From assembly GCA_965243095.1 (NCBI GenBank), contig OZ251530.1, positions 2,728,001 through 2,792,000 on the forward strand: a stretch of 64,000 nucleotides of DNA, written 5' to 3'. Below are positions 46,472 through 54,444 of this stretch, piece by piece. The notes under the pieces were generated by a model. That model was not told the origin of the DNA. It was given only the letters and a program-made list of their open reading frames with translations, and ran no database searches. The position numbers and the translations under genes are program-made. This DNA comes from VXYL01 sp965243095. GTDB taxonomy: Bacteria > Pseudomonadota > Gammaproteobacteria > Pseudomonadales > Azotimanducaceae. Position 1 is the stretch's first letter; the number at the start of each line of letters is the position of its first letter.

Positions 46472-48214
46472 TCACGTGCCGTCGCGCCGGTAAACGATTC
46501 GCCCAGCGAGCATCGTGAGGTCCACGCGCACCGTGTGGATTTGGTGGGGCGGGGTGTGGAACAGGTCGCGTTCCAGCACGACCAAGTCTGCGTATTGGCC
46601 GGGGGCGATGGTGCCTACCTCGCGCATGCCTAGCTGGGCGGCGCCGTTCGCCGTGTAGCCGAGGAGCATGTCGGGGAGGGTCATGCGCTGGTCGGCGGGG
46701 GGATAGGGGTCGCCTTGGGTGGCGCCCGGGGCGCGGCGTGTTAGGCCGATTTCGATGCCGTGGAGGGGCGAGGTTTGGGCGAACGGGAGGCCGGTGGCCG
46801 GGTAATCGGCGCCAAAGGCTAGGAGCGGGGCGGCTGCGTGGAGGTCGCGGAGCAGCATGGTGCGCTGGCCGCGTTCGGCGTCGAGCAGGCGCGAGTAGAG
46901 CGCCAGCGAGCCGCTCAGGTCGTGCGCCCAGTGGGGCGTTGTCTGCACGGCCACTTGCAAGTCCTTGAGACGCGGGATGTCCTTTTCGGCGGCCAGCATT
47001 GCGTGGGCGACCACCACCCCCGCAGTGGAATCCGGGACGCGGGCGCGGGCGGTTTGCACGGCGTCCAGCACCACGCGCAGGGTGCGGTCGCCGATGGCGT
47101 GGACGTGGGCGTTGTAGTTGGCTTTGCGCAGCGCGGCGAGCATGGCGGCGAGCGGTTCGCCGGAGAGCAGCACGGCGCCGCGGCCGCCGGCGGCGTAGGG
47201 TTCGAGCACCGCGGCGGTTTCGCCTTCGATGGTGCCGTCGTTGGCGATTTTGGCGGTGCGGATGTCGATGAGGGCGGAGGCGTGGGCGGCGCGCGTATCG
47301 GTGATCGCGGCCACGGCTTGTTCGCCGGTGGCGTCGGCTTTGTCGACGTACACGCTGGCGTGGTAGCGCAGCGGCAGCTGCCCGGCCGCTTCCATGCCCG
47401 CCAGCGCCCGCATCGCGTTGGTGAGCATGGTGTTGCCGCCCGGGATGCCGGCGTCGAACACGCTGGTGATGCCCATGGCGGAGAAGCGCGGCAGCATGGC
47501 GGCGAAGGCGGCGGCGAAGTCCGCCTGCGAGCCTACGCCGAACACCGGCAGCAGCGGCCAGAAGGCGCCGCCCTCCACCATCCAGCCGGTGGGTGCGCCG
47601 TCCTTGTCGCGCTGGTAGTAGTGGACGCCGGGCAGCGGGTCGGGCGTGTCCTTGTCGATGCCGGCCACTTCCAGCGCCTTGCTGTTCACCCAAGCGCTGT
47701 GGGCGTCGAGGGCGATGAGCAGCACCGGCCGGTCGGAGACCACGGCGTCCAAGTCCACGCGGTAGGGGCCTTTGACGCCGGCGGCGTTCACCGCCGTGTT
47801 CAAGGCGCTGGGAAAGCCGAAGCCGAACAGCGCGGGTTCGTTCGGATGCCCCTTGGCGTATTCGCGCAAGGCGTCCTGCACTTCCGCGACGGTTTGGGCG
47901 CCGATCACTTGCAGCTTGGAGTTGAGCAGCCCGGCGGTGGCCGGGTGGCTGTGGCTCTCGACGAACCCGGGCAGGAGCATTCTGCCGCCGAGGTCGATCA
48001 CTTGGGCGTCGGCCGGCGCCTGCGCCGTCGCGGCGGCGGTGTCGCCTACGAAGGCGATGCGGCCGTGTTGCACCAGCACCGCCTCGGCGCGCGGGCGAGC
48101 GGCGTCCGCTGTCCACACCGCGCCATCCTTGAACAGCGTGGCGGCCGGCTGGCCAAGTGCGGCAAAAGCCGCCAACAAGCACAGCAACCCGAGCGGCAGG
48201 CTACGGGCGTTCAC
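46472..48214 (-). CDS. Secreted amidohydrolase (YtcJ-like)
   Basis: A 580-residue metal-dependent hydrolase with a signal peptide (residues 1-24, LLCLLAAFAALGQPA). The first metal ligands are in ESHSHP (H88, H90); later blocks HVHAIGDRTLRVVLDA and a C-terminal VGTIAPGQYADLVVLERD fit the amidohydrolase_3 group. It probably acts in the periplasm on an amide or cyclic substrate. It lies 78 nt downstream of the TonB receptor on the same strand, suggesting uptake and hydrolysis of one nutrient. Confidence 0.8.
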   Translation of the reverse strand: MNARSLPLGLLCLLAAFAALGQPAATLFKDGAVWTADAARPRAEAVLVQHGRIAFVGDTAAATAQAPADAQVIDLGGRMLLPGFVESHSHPATAGLLNSKLQVIGAQTVAEVQDALREYAKGHPNEPALFGFGFPSALNTAVNAAGVKGPYRVDLDAVVSDRPVLLIALDAHSAWVNSKALEVAGIDKDTPDPLPGVHYYQRDKDGAPTGWMVEGGAFWPLLPVFGVGSQADFAAAFAAMLPRFSAMGITSVFDAGIPGGNTMLTNAMRALAGMEAAGQLPLRYHASVYVDKADATGEQAVAAITDTRAAHASALIDIRTAKIANDGTIEGETAAVLEPYAAGGRGAVLLSGEPLAAMLAALRKANYNAHVHAIGDRTLRVVLDAVQTARARVPDSTAGVVVAHAMLAAEKDIPRLKDLQVAVQTTPHWAHDLSGSLALYSRLLDAERGQRTMLLRDLHAAAPLLAFGADYPATGLPFAQTSPLHGIEIGLTRRAPGATQGDPYPPADQRMTLPDMLLGYTANGAAQLGMREVGTIAPGQYADLVVLERDLFHTPPHQIHTVRVDLTMLAGRIVYRRDGT

Positions 48215-48292
48215 TCGTTCGGCACCTGTCTACGGGGTGAAGAACGCCGACGGCACGCTACGAACGCCGGCGTCCCCCTCGCCCCCGCGGCC

Positions 48293-51232
48293 TCACCGCT
48301 CCCGGCAGATCACCACCGCGCGGCGGTTCTGGGCGCGCGTGGCATCGTCCGAACCCGCCGCCGCCGGGCGCGTTTCGCCGTAGCTGATCGTCTGGATGCG
48401 CGCCGCCTCGATCCCCAGCCCCTCGAGTTGCGCCCGCACGGCGTCGGCGCGGCGTTGGCCGAGGCGTTGGTTGTACTGCTCCGGGCCGCGCTCGTCGGCG
48501 TGGCCTTCCACCACGATCAACCAGTCTACATCCGCATCCGCCGCGTATTCCCGCACATCGCGGCTGTAGCTCGCCAACCGGCGCCCATCGTCGGTGCTGA
48601 TGTCCGCCTCGTCGAACTTGAACAACACGATCAAGTCCGCGGGCGGTTCCGGCGGCGGTGGTGGCGGAGGCGGCGGTTCCGGCGGCGGGGCCACGGGCGC
48701 GGGAGGCGCCGGGGGCGGCGGCGGCGGCGGGCGGCTGAAGCGGTACTCCAACTGCCCGTACACCATGCGTCCGTTGTAGCCGCCGGGCGAGTAGCGCGGA
48801 TACAGGCGCCCGGAACTCGGCGACCGGTTCGCCTTCGTCGGGTAGGTGTCCAGCACGTTGTCCGAACCCACCGAGAAGGAGAGCTTCTCGCTCGCCGTGT
48901 AGCGCGCCGAAAGGTCGAGGTAGCCGTAGCCGTCGTGTACCGCGCCATCGTCCGAATCGAACCAGCTGCCGAAGTAGTTGTAGCGCGTGACGAGATCCCA
49001 GTTGTCCATGCTGTGCGTCGCGCCGATGCTGAAGCGCGAACCCGGCACGCCGCGCTCGATGGCGAGTTCGCGGCTGATGGTGGACGCCTCTTCGGCGCGC
49101 TCCACCCGCGTGGAGGTGCGGTTGTAGCCCACCAGCAGGTCGGTGGAGCCCAAGCGCGTCTCGAAGCCGTGCGTCAGCACGACATCGATGCCGCTGGTGG
49201 TGGTGTTGTAGTCGTTGGTGAAGTAGCGGATGCGCTGGAAGTCCGCCGCCGCGGCCACGCCGGCGTTCGTGAGCTGGCGCACCAGGTCCGCGTCCACGGT
49301 GATGTTGCGCGACAGGGCGATGCGGTCTTGCACGTCGATGCGGAACCAGTCCAGCGTCAGCGCCAGGCCGCCGTCCATCTCGAACACCGCGCCGAACGTG
49401 TAGCTGTGCGAACGCTCGGCGTCCAGCGCCCGGCCGCCGAGTTGCAGCGCCACCGGGTTCGTGGAAGCGACGGTGCCTTGCTCGCGGAACACGCCGGTGG
49501 CGGAGTCCACCACCGTGGAGAGGTTGTTGGCGTTCTGCTGCCCCGGCGTCGGGGCGCGGAAGCCGGTGCCGCTGGAGGCGCGCAGGGCGAAGCGCGGGGA
49601 AAGGCTCAGGCGGCTCGCCAGCTTGTAGGTGGTCACGTCGCCGAAGCCGTCGAAATCCTCGTGGCGCAACGCGCCGCCGAGGCGCCAGCGCGGGGTCATG
49701 TCCACTTCCAAGTCGAAATACGCGGCCCAGTTGGCGCGATCCCAGGAGCCGGAACTGGCCGGATTGAAGCCGCCGAAGCCGTTGGAGCGCGACGAGAAGC
49801 CGTCGGCGCCGAACGGCCCGGTGTCCCAGGACGCGCGCTCGCCGGTGGTGATCTCGAAGTTCTCGTTGCGCCACTCGGCGCCGAACGCCACGTTCAGATC
49901 GGAAGCCAAGCCCACATCCGCCGGATAGACGAAGTCGGCGTGCAGATTGGTATCGGTCTGCGTGGTTTCGCCGAGGTCGAAGTCGCGCGGGGTGTCCGGC
50001 CCGTAGGAGGCGTTCACCGTTTCGTTGATGTAGAACTCCAGGTTGTTGCGCCCGTAGCCCACGGACAGGTCGTAGAACAAGCCGTTGTCGAGGGTGCCGT
50101 CCATGCCGGCGGTTATCGAGAGGTCGTTCATCGTGGCGCCGAACGCCGGGGTGAACCCTTCCGGCAGGATTTCGGCGAAGGCGAAACAGGCGTCGTCGGC
50201 GCGCAGGAGGTCGCGCACGGTCACCACGTTGGCGGCGGTGGCCGGGTAGTCGTACTTGGCCTTGCACTCCGCGCCGCCGCCGATGAGGATGTTGCCGCCG
50301 CTTTGATAGACGCCGGAGCGGCCCTGCGGCGAGCGGTAGAAGAACGCCGTTTCCACGTCCCGCGTGGTGTAGTTGCCGAAGGCGTACACGCGGGAGCGGT
50401 CGCTGAGGTCGAGGGCCATGTTGGCGAAGGTCTTGAGGCCGTCCATCTCCGCATCGCCCCAGGGCTTGGCCGGATCCGCCACGTCCACGCCCACCGCCGC
50501 CATCGCCACGGCGTCCGGGTGCTGTACGCTGCGGTCGGTTGCGGACTGCGCGTTGTATTCGGCGCTCAGGTTGAGGAAGCCGCTGTCGCCCAAGGGAAAG
50601 CCGATGTTGCCGGCGAGGGCGGTGACGCCTTCGGAGGTGTTCTCGGTGTGGACGCCGGTCTTGGCGGACACGCTGCCTTCGTCGCTGGCGTCCTTGAGCA
50701 CGAAGTTGACCACGCCGGCGATGGCGTCGGAGCCGTACTGCGACGAGGCGCCGTCGCGCAGCACTTCCACGCGCTTGATGGCGGAGACCGGGATGGCGGA
50801 GATGTCCGGCCCTTGGGCGCCGTCCGATGCGCCGTTGGAGATCCATTGGATCACCGCGCCCCGATGCCGGCGCTTGTTGTTCACCAGCACCAGCGTGTGA
50901 TCCGGCGCGAGGCCGCGCAGATTCACCGGGCGCAGCAGCGCCGCGGCGTCGCGGGAGGGGTTGGTGTTGACGTGGTAGGAGGGGATGGTGGTGCGCAGCA
51001 GGTTCGTCATGTCGCCGCTGCCTTGGGTGGCGAGGGCCTCGGCGTCGATGGAATCCACCGGCACCGCCGAATCCGGCGCCGTGCGCGGCTGCGCCCGCGT
51101 GCCCACGGTGACGACCACCTCCACATACGCCGGCTCGGCCTGCGCCTCCGGTTCCTGTTCCTGGCCGACCGCGGCGCCGGCCATGCCGAGCGCCGCGATG
51201 ACCCATGATGCTCTCGCCTTCAACCCCGCCAT
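48293..51232 (-). CDS. TonB-dependent receptor with C-terminal OmpA-like domain
   Basis: 979 residues from the ATG at 51232 (AAGGAGAGG upstream; a longer open frame lacks a signal peptide). A signal peptide precedes the mature start near AVGQEQ. Next comes a plug domain (about 45-170; VLVNNKRRHRG, VLRDGASSQYGSDAIAGVVNFVL) and a beta-barrel to about residue 830 (ending MVYGQLEYRF, a normal outer-membrane terminus). After the barrel there is a proline-rich linker (about 832-865) and an OmpA domain (GHADERGPEQYNQRLGQRRADAV, NRRAVVI). The fusion would tether a transporter to peptidoglycan. It is followed by a secreted amidohydrolase. Confidence 0.85.
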   Translation of the reverse strand: MAGLKARASWVIAALGMAGAAVGQEQEPEAQAEPAYVEVVVTVGTRAQPRTAPDSAVPVDSIDAEALATQGSGDMTNLLRTTIPSYHVNTNPSRDAAALLRPVNLRGLAPDHTLVLVNNKRRHRGAVIQWISNGASDGAQGPDISAIPVSAIKRVEVLRDGASSQYGSDAIAGVVNFVLKDASDEGSVSAKTGVHTENTSEGVTALAGNIGFPLGDSGFLNLSAEYNAQSATDRSVQHPDAVAMAAVGVDVADPAKPWGDAEMDGLKTFANMALDLSDRSRVYAFGNYTTRDVETAFFYRSPQGRSGVYQSGGNILIGGGAECKAKYDYPATAANVVTVRDLLRADDACFAFAEILPEGFTPAFGATMNDLSITAGMDGTLDNGLFYDLSVGYGRNNLEFYINETVNASYGPDTPRDFDLGETTQTDTNLHADFVYPADVGLASDLNVAFGAEWRNENFEITTGERASWDTGPFGADGFSSRSNGFGGFNPASSGSWDRANWAAYFDLEVDMTPRWRLGGALRHEDFDGFGDVTTYKLASRLSLSPRFALRASSGTGFRAPTPGQQNANNLSTVVDSATGVFREQGTVASTNPVALQLGGRALDAERSHSYTFGAVFEMDGGLALTLDWFRIDVQDRIALSRNITVDADLVRQLTNAGVAAAADFQRIRYFTNDYNTTTSGIDVVLTHGFETRLGSTDLLVGYNRTSTRVERAEEASTISRELAIERGVPGSRFSIGATHSMDNWDLVTRYNYFGSWFDSDDGAVHDGYGYLDLSARYTASEKLSFSVGSDNVLDTYPTKANRSPSSGRLYPRYSPGGYNGRMVYGQLEYRFSRPPPPPPPAPPAPVAPPPEPPPPPPPPPEPPADLIVLFKFDEADISTDDGRRLASYSRDVREYAADADVDWLIVVEGHADERGPEQYNQRLGQRRADAVRAQLEGLGIEAARIQTISYGETRPAAAGSDDATRAQNRRAVVICRER

Positions 51233-51493
51233 TGCACCTCTCCTTGCCTGTGTGCTGCTTCGCGCTGCCTCGCGCGTTCCCGCCTCGTTCGCCGGCCGCC
51301 GCCAATTCCTTGGTTGGCCACTGCTGTGGCGTCGCCGGCGCGATGGCGCGAAGATTACCTTGATAGCGAAGTGTTTGTAACCCCCGCAAACCGCATGGAC
51401 TTTTCGCCGCGCCGAACCGCGGTGAGCCAAAGAACGCCAACACGCCAAGCGATGGGTTAGACTCCGACCATCAAATCATCGAGCAGGAGCGAA
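51233..51493. promoter_or_regulatory. Divergent region with candidate receptor promoter
   Basis: On the minus strand TTACAA (51375-51380) and TAATCT (51352-51357) are 17 nt apart, a plausible promoter for the TonB receptor with a leader of about 110 nt. On the plus strand AGGAGCGAA precedes the ATG at 51494. No gene is seen in the 261 bp. Confidence 0.4.
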
Positions 51494-51796
51494 ATGATGA
51501 AGCAGCGGGTTCTGGAACGGGCGCGGAGCACCGTGGATGGCTTCCTGCACCGGCAGTGCGCGGACACCACGCTCGGGGTGTTGTCGGTGAACCCGGAGGT
51601 GAACGGCTACGGCGACGACGTCCTCTTGATACGCTTCACCTACGACGACAGCAACGGCGACAAGGGCCTTCCCGACTCGTTGGCGCGAATCGAGCTGATG
51701 GATCGCTTGTGGACCGAGCTCGAGGACGCGGACATCGAGGCGTCTCCGGTCGTCTCGTTCATCGCCGAATCGGAAGTCGGGAAAGAGCCGGAGTAG
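51494..51796 (+). CDS. Small partner protein of a HEPN-type module
   Basis: A 100-residue protein with a good ribosome site. It has an N-terminal helix, a central strand-rich part (DDVLLIRFTYDD) and the C-terminal block EASPVVSFIAESEVG. Proteins of this style commonly precede HEPN-type genes such as the one 6 nt downstream. It could be an antitoxin. It lacks the GSxxxxD motif of MNT nucleotidyltransferases, so it is not a classical MNT partner. Confidence 0.55.
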   Translation: MMKQRVLERARSTVDGFLHRQCADTTLGVLSVNPEVNGYGDDVLLIRFTYDDSNGDKGLPDSLARIELMDRLWTELEDADIEASPVVSFIAESEVGKEPE

Positions 51797-51802
51797 CGCA
51801 TC

Positions 51803-52273
51803 GTGGATCCACAGCACCTCCTCCAACTCGCCGCAGACCTTGCGGAGATCAACCCTCGCCGGCCGCGGCGGGTGGATCTGTGTCGTGCGGTCAGCACCAC
51901 GTACTACGCCTTGTTCCACTGCTTGGCGCACACGTGCGCGGACCGTCTGGCAGGCCGCGCCGGCACCGTCGGCAACCGCCCGATGTGGCGGCGGGTGTAC
52001 CGTACGCCAGATCACAGGCAAGCCAAGGCGCGTTGCGAGCGTGTGCCGTCCTCGTTTCCCGATGGCGTACGGCAATTCGGGCGGACGTTCGCAACGCTGC
52101 AGGACAAACGCCATTTCGCGGACTACGACCCGGACTTTCGGATCGCCAAGTCCGAAGTGATCACGGACATCAACGATGCCCGAACCGCCATCGATCGCTT
52201 CGTCGCAACGCCCGCCAACATCCGCCGCGACTTCGCGCTCCATGTGCTGACGAAGATGAGGCCGGACGCCTGA
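51803..52273 (+). CDS. HEPN-domain-like protein
   Basis: A 156-residue helical protein. RAVSTTYYALFHCLAHTCAD (about residues 28-47) is the typical HEPN helix pair, and RHFADYDPDF is the second conserved region. A possible RNase motif of the R-x4-H type is in RRDFALH near the C-terminus. HEPN proteins with a small upstream partner often behave as toxin-antitoxin or abortive-infection modules. The RNase role here is inference, because the motif position is not canonical. Confidence 0.65.
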   Translation: MDPQHLLQLAADLAEINPRRPRRVDLCRAVSTTYYALFHCLAHTCADRLAGRAGTVGNRPMWRRVYRTPDHRQAKARCERVPSSFPDGVRQFGRTFATLQDKRHFADYDPDFRIAKSEVITDINDARTAIDRFVATPANIRRDFALHVLTKMRPDA

Positions 52274-52506
52274 ACCGACGACCGTCCTCGATCCGCAGCC
52301 TGCGCCCGCCACGTGGATGGCTTCCTGACCAGCCCGCACGGATGGTGTTAGAATGGCGACCGCCTTCGGCCACCGCCGCTTCTTTTGCCTACGTTGCCCG
52401 CACACGACTCCGCGTCGGGTGCCATCGCCATCCAACAGCCTAGTCACGCCGCCTCGTTCGGTGCGGTGATTGGCGTGGCCGGCTGTGGCCGGCCGCCGTT
52501 CCCAAC
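52274..52506. other. Intergenic region before ABC exporter
   Basis: 233 bp with no recognisable gene, promoter or repeat. The true start of the exporter may lie inside the next annotated frame (ATG at 52582), in which case the gap is 308 bp. Confidence 0.35.
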
Positions 52507-54444
52507 ATGCGCCTTGGCGCGCCCGGATGTGGTGCGCCGGCGGCTGGTGCGCTCGTGAAAGCCGTCGTCGGGCGCGTCGGCATGGTGAGCTACCGCGGCG
52601 CCGTGCGCGAGCGCTCGTCCATACGAACGCTGCCGCATCTGCGGCGGTTGCTGCCGTATGTGCGGCGGTACGGGTGGATTCTGGCGTTCGCGATCACCGG
52701 GATGTTGGCCACGCAGCTGGCCTTCAGCTTCACGCCGCAGTTGATGAGCACGGCCATCAACAGCCTCACCTACGAGCACATCGCGCCGAACTACAAGTGG
52801 CCGGCGCTGGCCATGCTCGCCATCGCGCTGGCGCGTTCGGCGATCCATCTCGTCGCCCGGCGGGCGTTGCGGCGCGTCTCCATCGCCGTCTGCTACGACT
52901 TGCGCAAGCGCCTCTTCAACCACATTCAGCACCAGGGCCCTAGTTTCTTCAACCGCTTCGCCACCGGCGATTTGATGTCGCGCGCCGTGAACGACGTGCG
53001 CATGGTGCGCATGGCGGTGTCGTTCGGCTGGGTGCAGATCGCCACATTGTTCTTCGGCCTTGGCACGTCGTTGTTCTGGATGCTGCACATGTCGCCGCGC
53101 CTGACGGCGTGGGTGGCCATTCCGCTGCCGTTCGTGGCGCTGGTGGGATTCGTCATGTCGCGGGGCATGTATCCGTATTTCCGCGAGCAGCAGGAGGCCA
53201 TGGCGCGCGTCACCTCGTTCGCGCAGGAGAACTTGAACGGCATCCGCACCATCCAAGCGATGGCGCAGGAGGATCGGGAGATCGAGCGCTTCAATCTGGC
53301 GAGCACCACCTACGCCAAGAAGTTCTACCGCGCCACCCGCTACCGCGAATTCATGGGCGTGGCGATGGGATCGCTCACCACGATCTCGCCACTCATCATC
53401 CTGTACTACGGCGGCTCGCTGGTGATGGCTGGCGAACTGGAACTCGGCGACTACGCGGCTTTCTCGGTGTACTTGATGATGCTCAGCGGCTCGGTGACGC
53501 AGATCGGCTGGTCGCTGGCCATGTTCGTCGGCGCCGCGGCGGGCACGGAACGCATCTTCCAAGTGCTGGACGCCGCGCCGGAAGTCACGGACGATCCGCG
53601 GCGGCCAACACCGGAAACCGTGAGCGGCCGCGTCGAGTACCGGGCTTTCTCGTACCAGCATCCGGGTGCTCCGCGACCGACGGTGGGGCGCATCGATCTG
53701 CGCGCCGAGGCCGGCGAAACGGTGGCGTTGCTCGGCCGCGTGGGCAGCGGCAAGTCGACCATCCTGAAGGCGGCGGTGCGGCTGTTGGACACGCCCCGCG
53801 GCACCGTGTTTTTGGACGGCCACGACATCTGCGACTTCCCGCTGCGGCGGCTGCGCCAGTTGTTCGCGCTTGTGCCGCAGGATCCGTTTTTGTTCTCGGC
53901 TTCTTTGCGCGAGAACCTCACCTACGACGAACCATCCCGCGAAGACGAGGCGATTTGGGACGCGGTGGAGGCCGCCGGGTTGGGGCGCACCGTGCGCGAG
54001 GACTTGACGGACGCCTTGAACACCATCGTCGGCGAGCGCGGCGTGACGCTCTCCGGCGGCCAGAAACAACGCGCCACCTTGGCGCGGGGCCTCATTCGGC
54101 ACGCCGAAGTGCTGCTGCTCGACGATTGTTTCTCCAGCGTGGACACGGAGACCGAGGAGGCGATCCTGAGCGGTTTGCGCCGGCTGCGGGCGGACAAGAC
54201 GACGCTGCTCATCTCGCACCGCGTCTCCACCGCGCGGCACGCGGATCGCATCTACATCATCGACAACGGCCACGTGCTGGAATCCGGCACGCACGCCGAG
54301 TTGCTGGCGAAAGGCGGCTACTACGCCGAACTCGAAGCGGTGCAGAGCAATCAGGAACGCGACCGTTCGCGCAAGAGCGCCTTGCTGCACCACTTGGACG
54401 GCGACGAACCCGTCGAAGTTCGCCAAGGGGGAGGACAAGCGTGA
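52507..54444 (+). CDS. ABC exporter half, subunit A (degenerate catalytic Glu)
   Basis: A 645-residue type IV exporter half: six membrane helices in residues 50-340, then an ATPase domain with Walker A GRVGSGKST, signature LSGGQKQR and Walker B VLLLDDCFSSVD. The residue after Walker B is Asp where catalytic Glu is normal, marking the non-hydrolysing site. An ATG at 52582 (MVSYRGAVRERSS) is an alternative start, since the first 25 residues look unstructured. The stop overlaps the next gene (GTGA), so the two halves form a heterodimer of the LmrCD/TM287-288 kind. Substrate unknown; drugs or lipids are typical. Confidence 0.85.
   Translation: MRLGAPGCGAPAAGALVKAVVGRVGMVSYRGAVRERSSIRTLPHLRRLLPYVRRYGWILAFAITGMLATQLAFSFTPQLMSTAINSLTYEHIAPNYKWPALAMLAIALARSAIHLVARRALRRVSIAVCYDLRKRLFNHIQHQGPSFFNRFATGDLMSRAVNDVRMVRMAVSFGWVQIATLFFGLGTSLFWMLHMSPRLTAWVAIPLPFVALVGFVMSRGMYPYFREQQEAMARVTSFAQENLNGIRTIQAMAQEDREIERFNLASTTYAKKFYRATRYREFMGVAMGSLTTISPLIILYYGGSLVMAGELELGDYAAFSVYLMMLSGSVTQIGWSLAMFVGAAAGTERIFQVLDAAPEVTDDPRRPTPETVSGRVEYRAFSYQHPGAPRPTVGRIDLRAEAGETVALLGRVGSGKSTILKAAVRLLDTPRGTVFLDGHDICDFPLRRLRQLFALVPQDPFLFSASLRENLTYDEPSREDEAIWDAVEAAGLGRTVREDLTDALNTIVGERGVTLSGGQKQRATLARGLIRHAEVLLLDDCFSSVDTETEEAILSGLRRLRADKTTLLISHRVSTARHADRIYIIDNGHVLESGTHAELLAKGGYYAELEAVQSNQERDRSRKSALLHHLDGDEPVEVRQGGGQA

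Noticed and set aside
46838..51208. A 1456-residue plus-strand open frame
   Set aside because: It runs antisense to the amidohydrolase and the TonB receptor, both of which show clear domains. Its translation is His/Arg/Val/Gly-rich without motifs, a normal by-product of high GC content.
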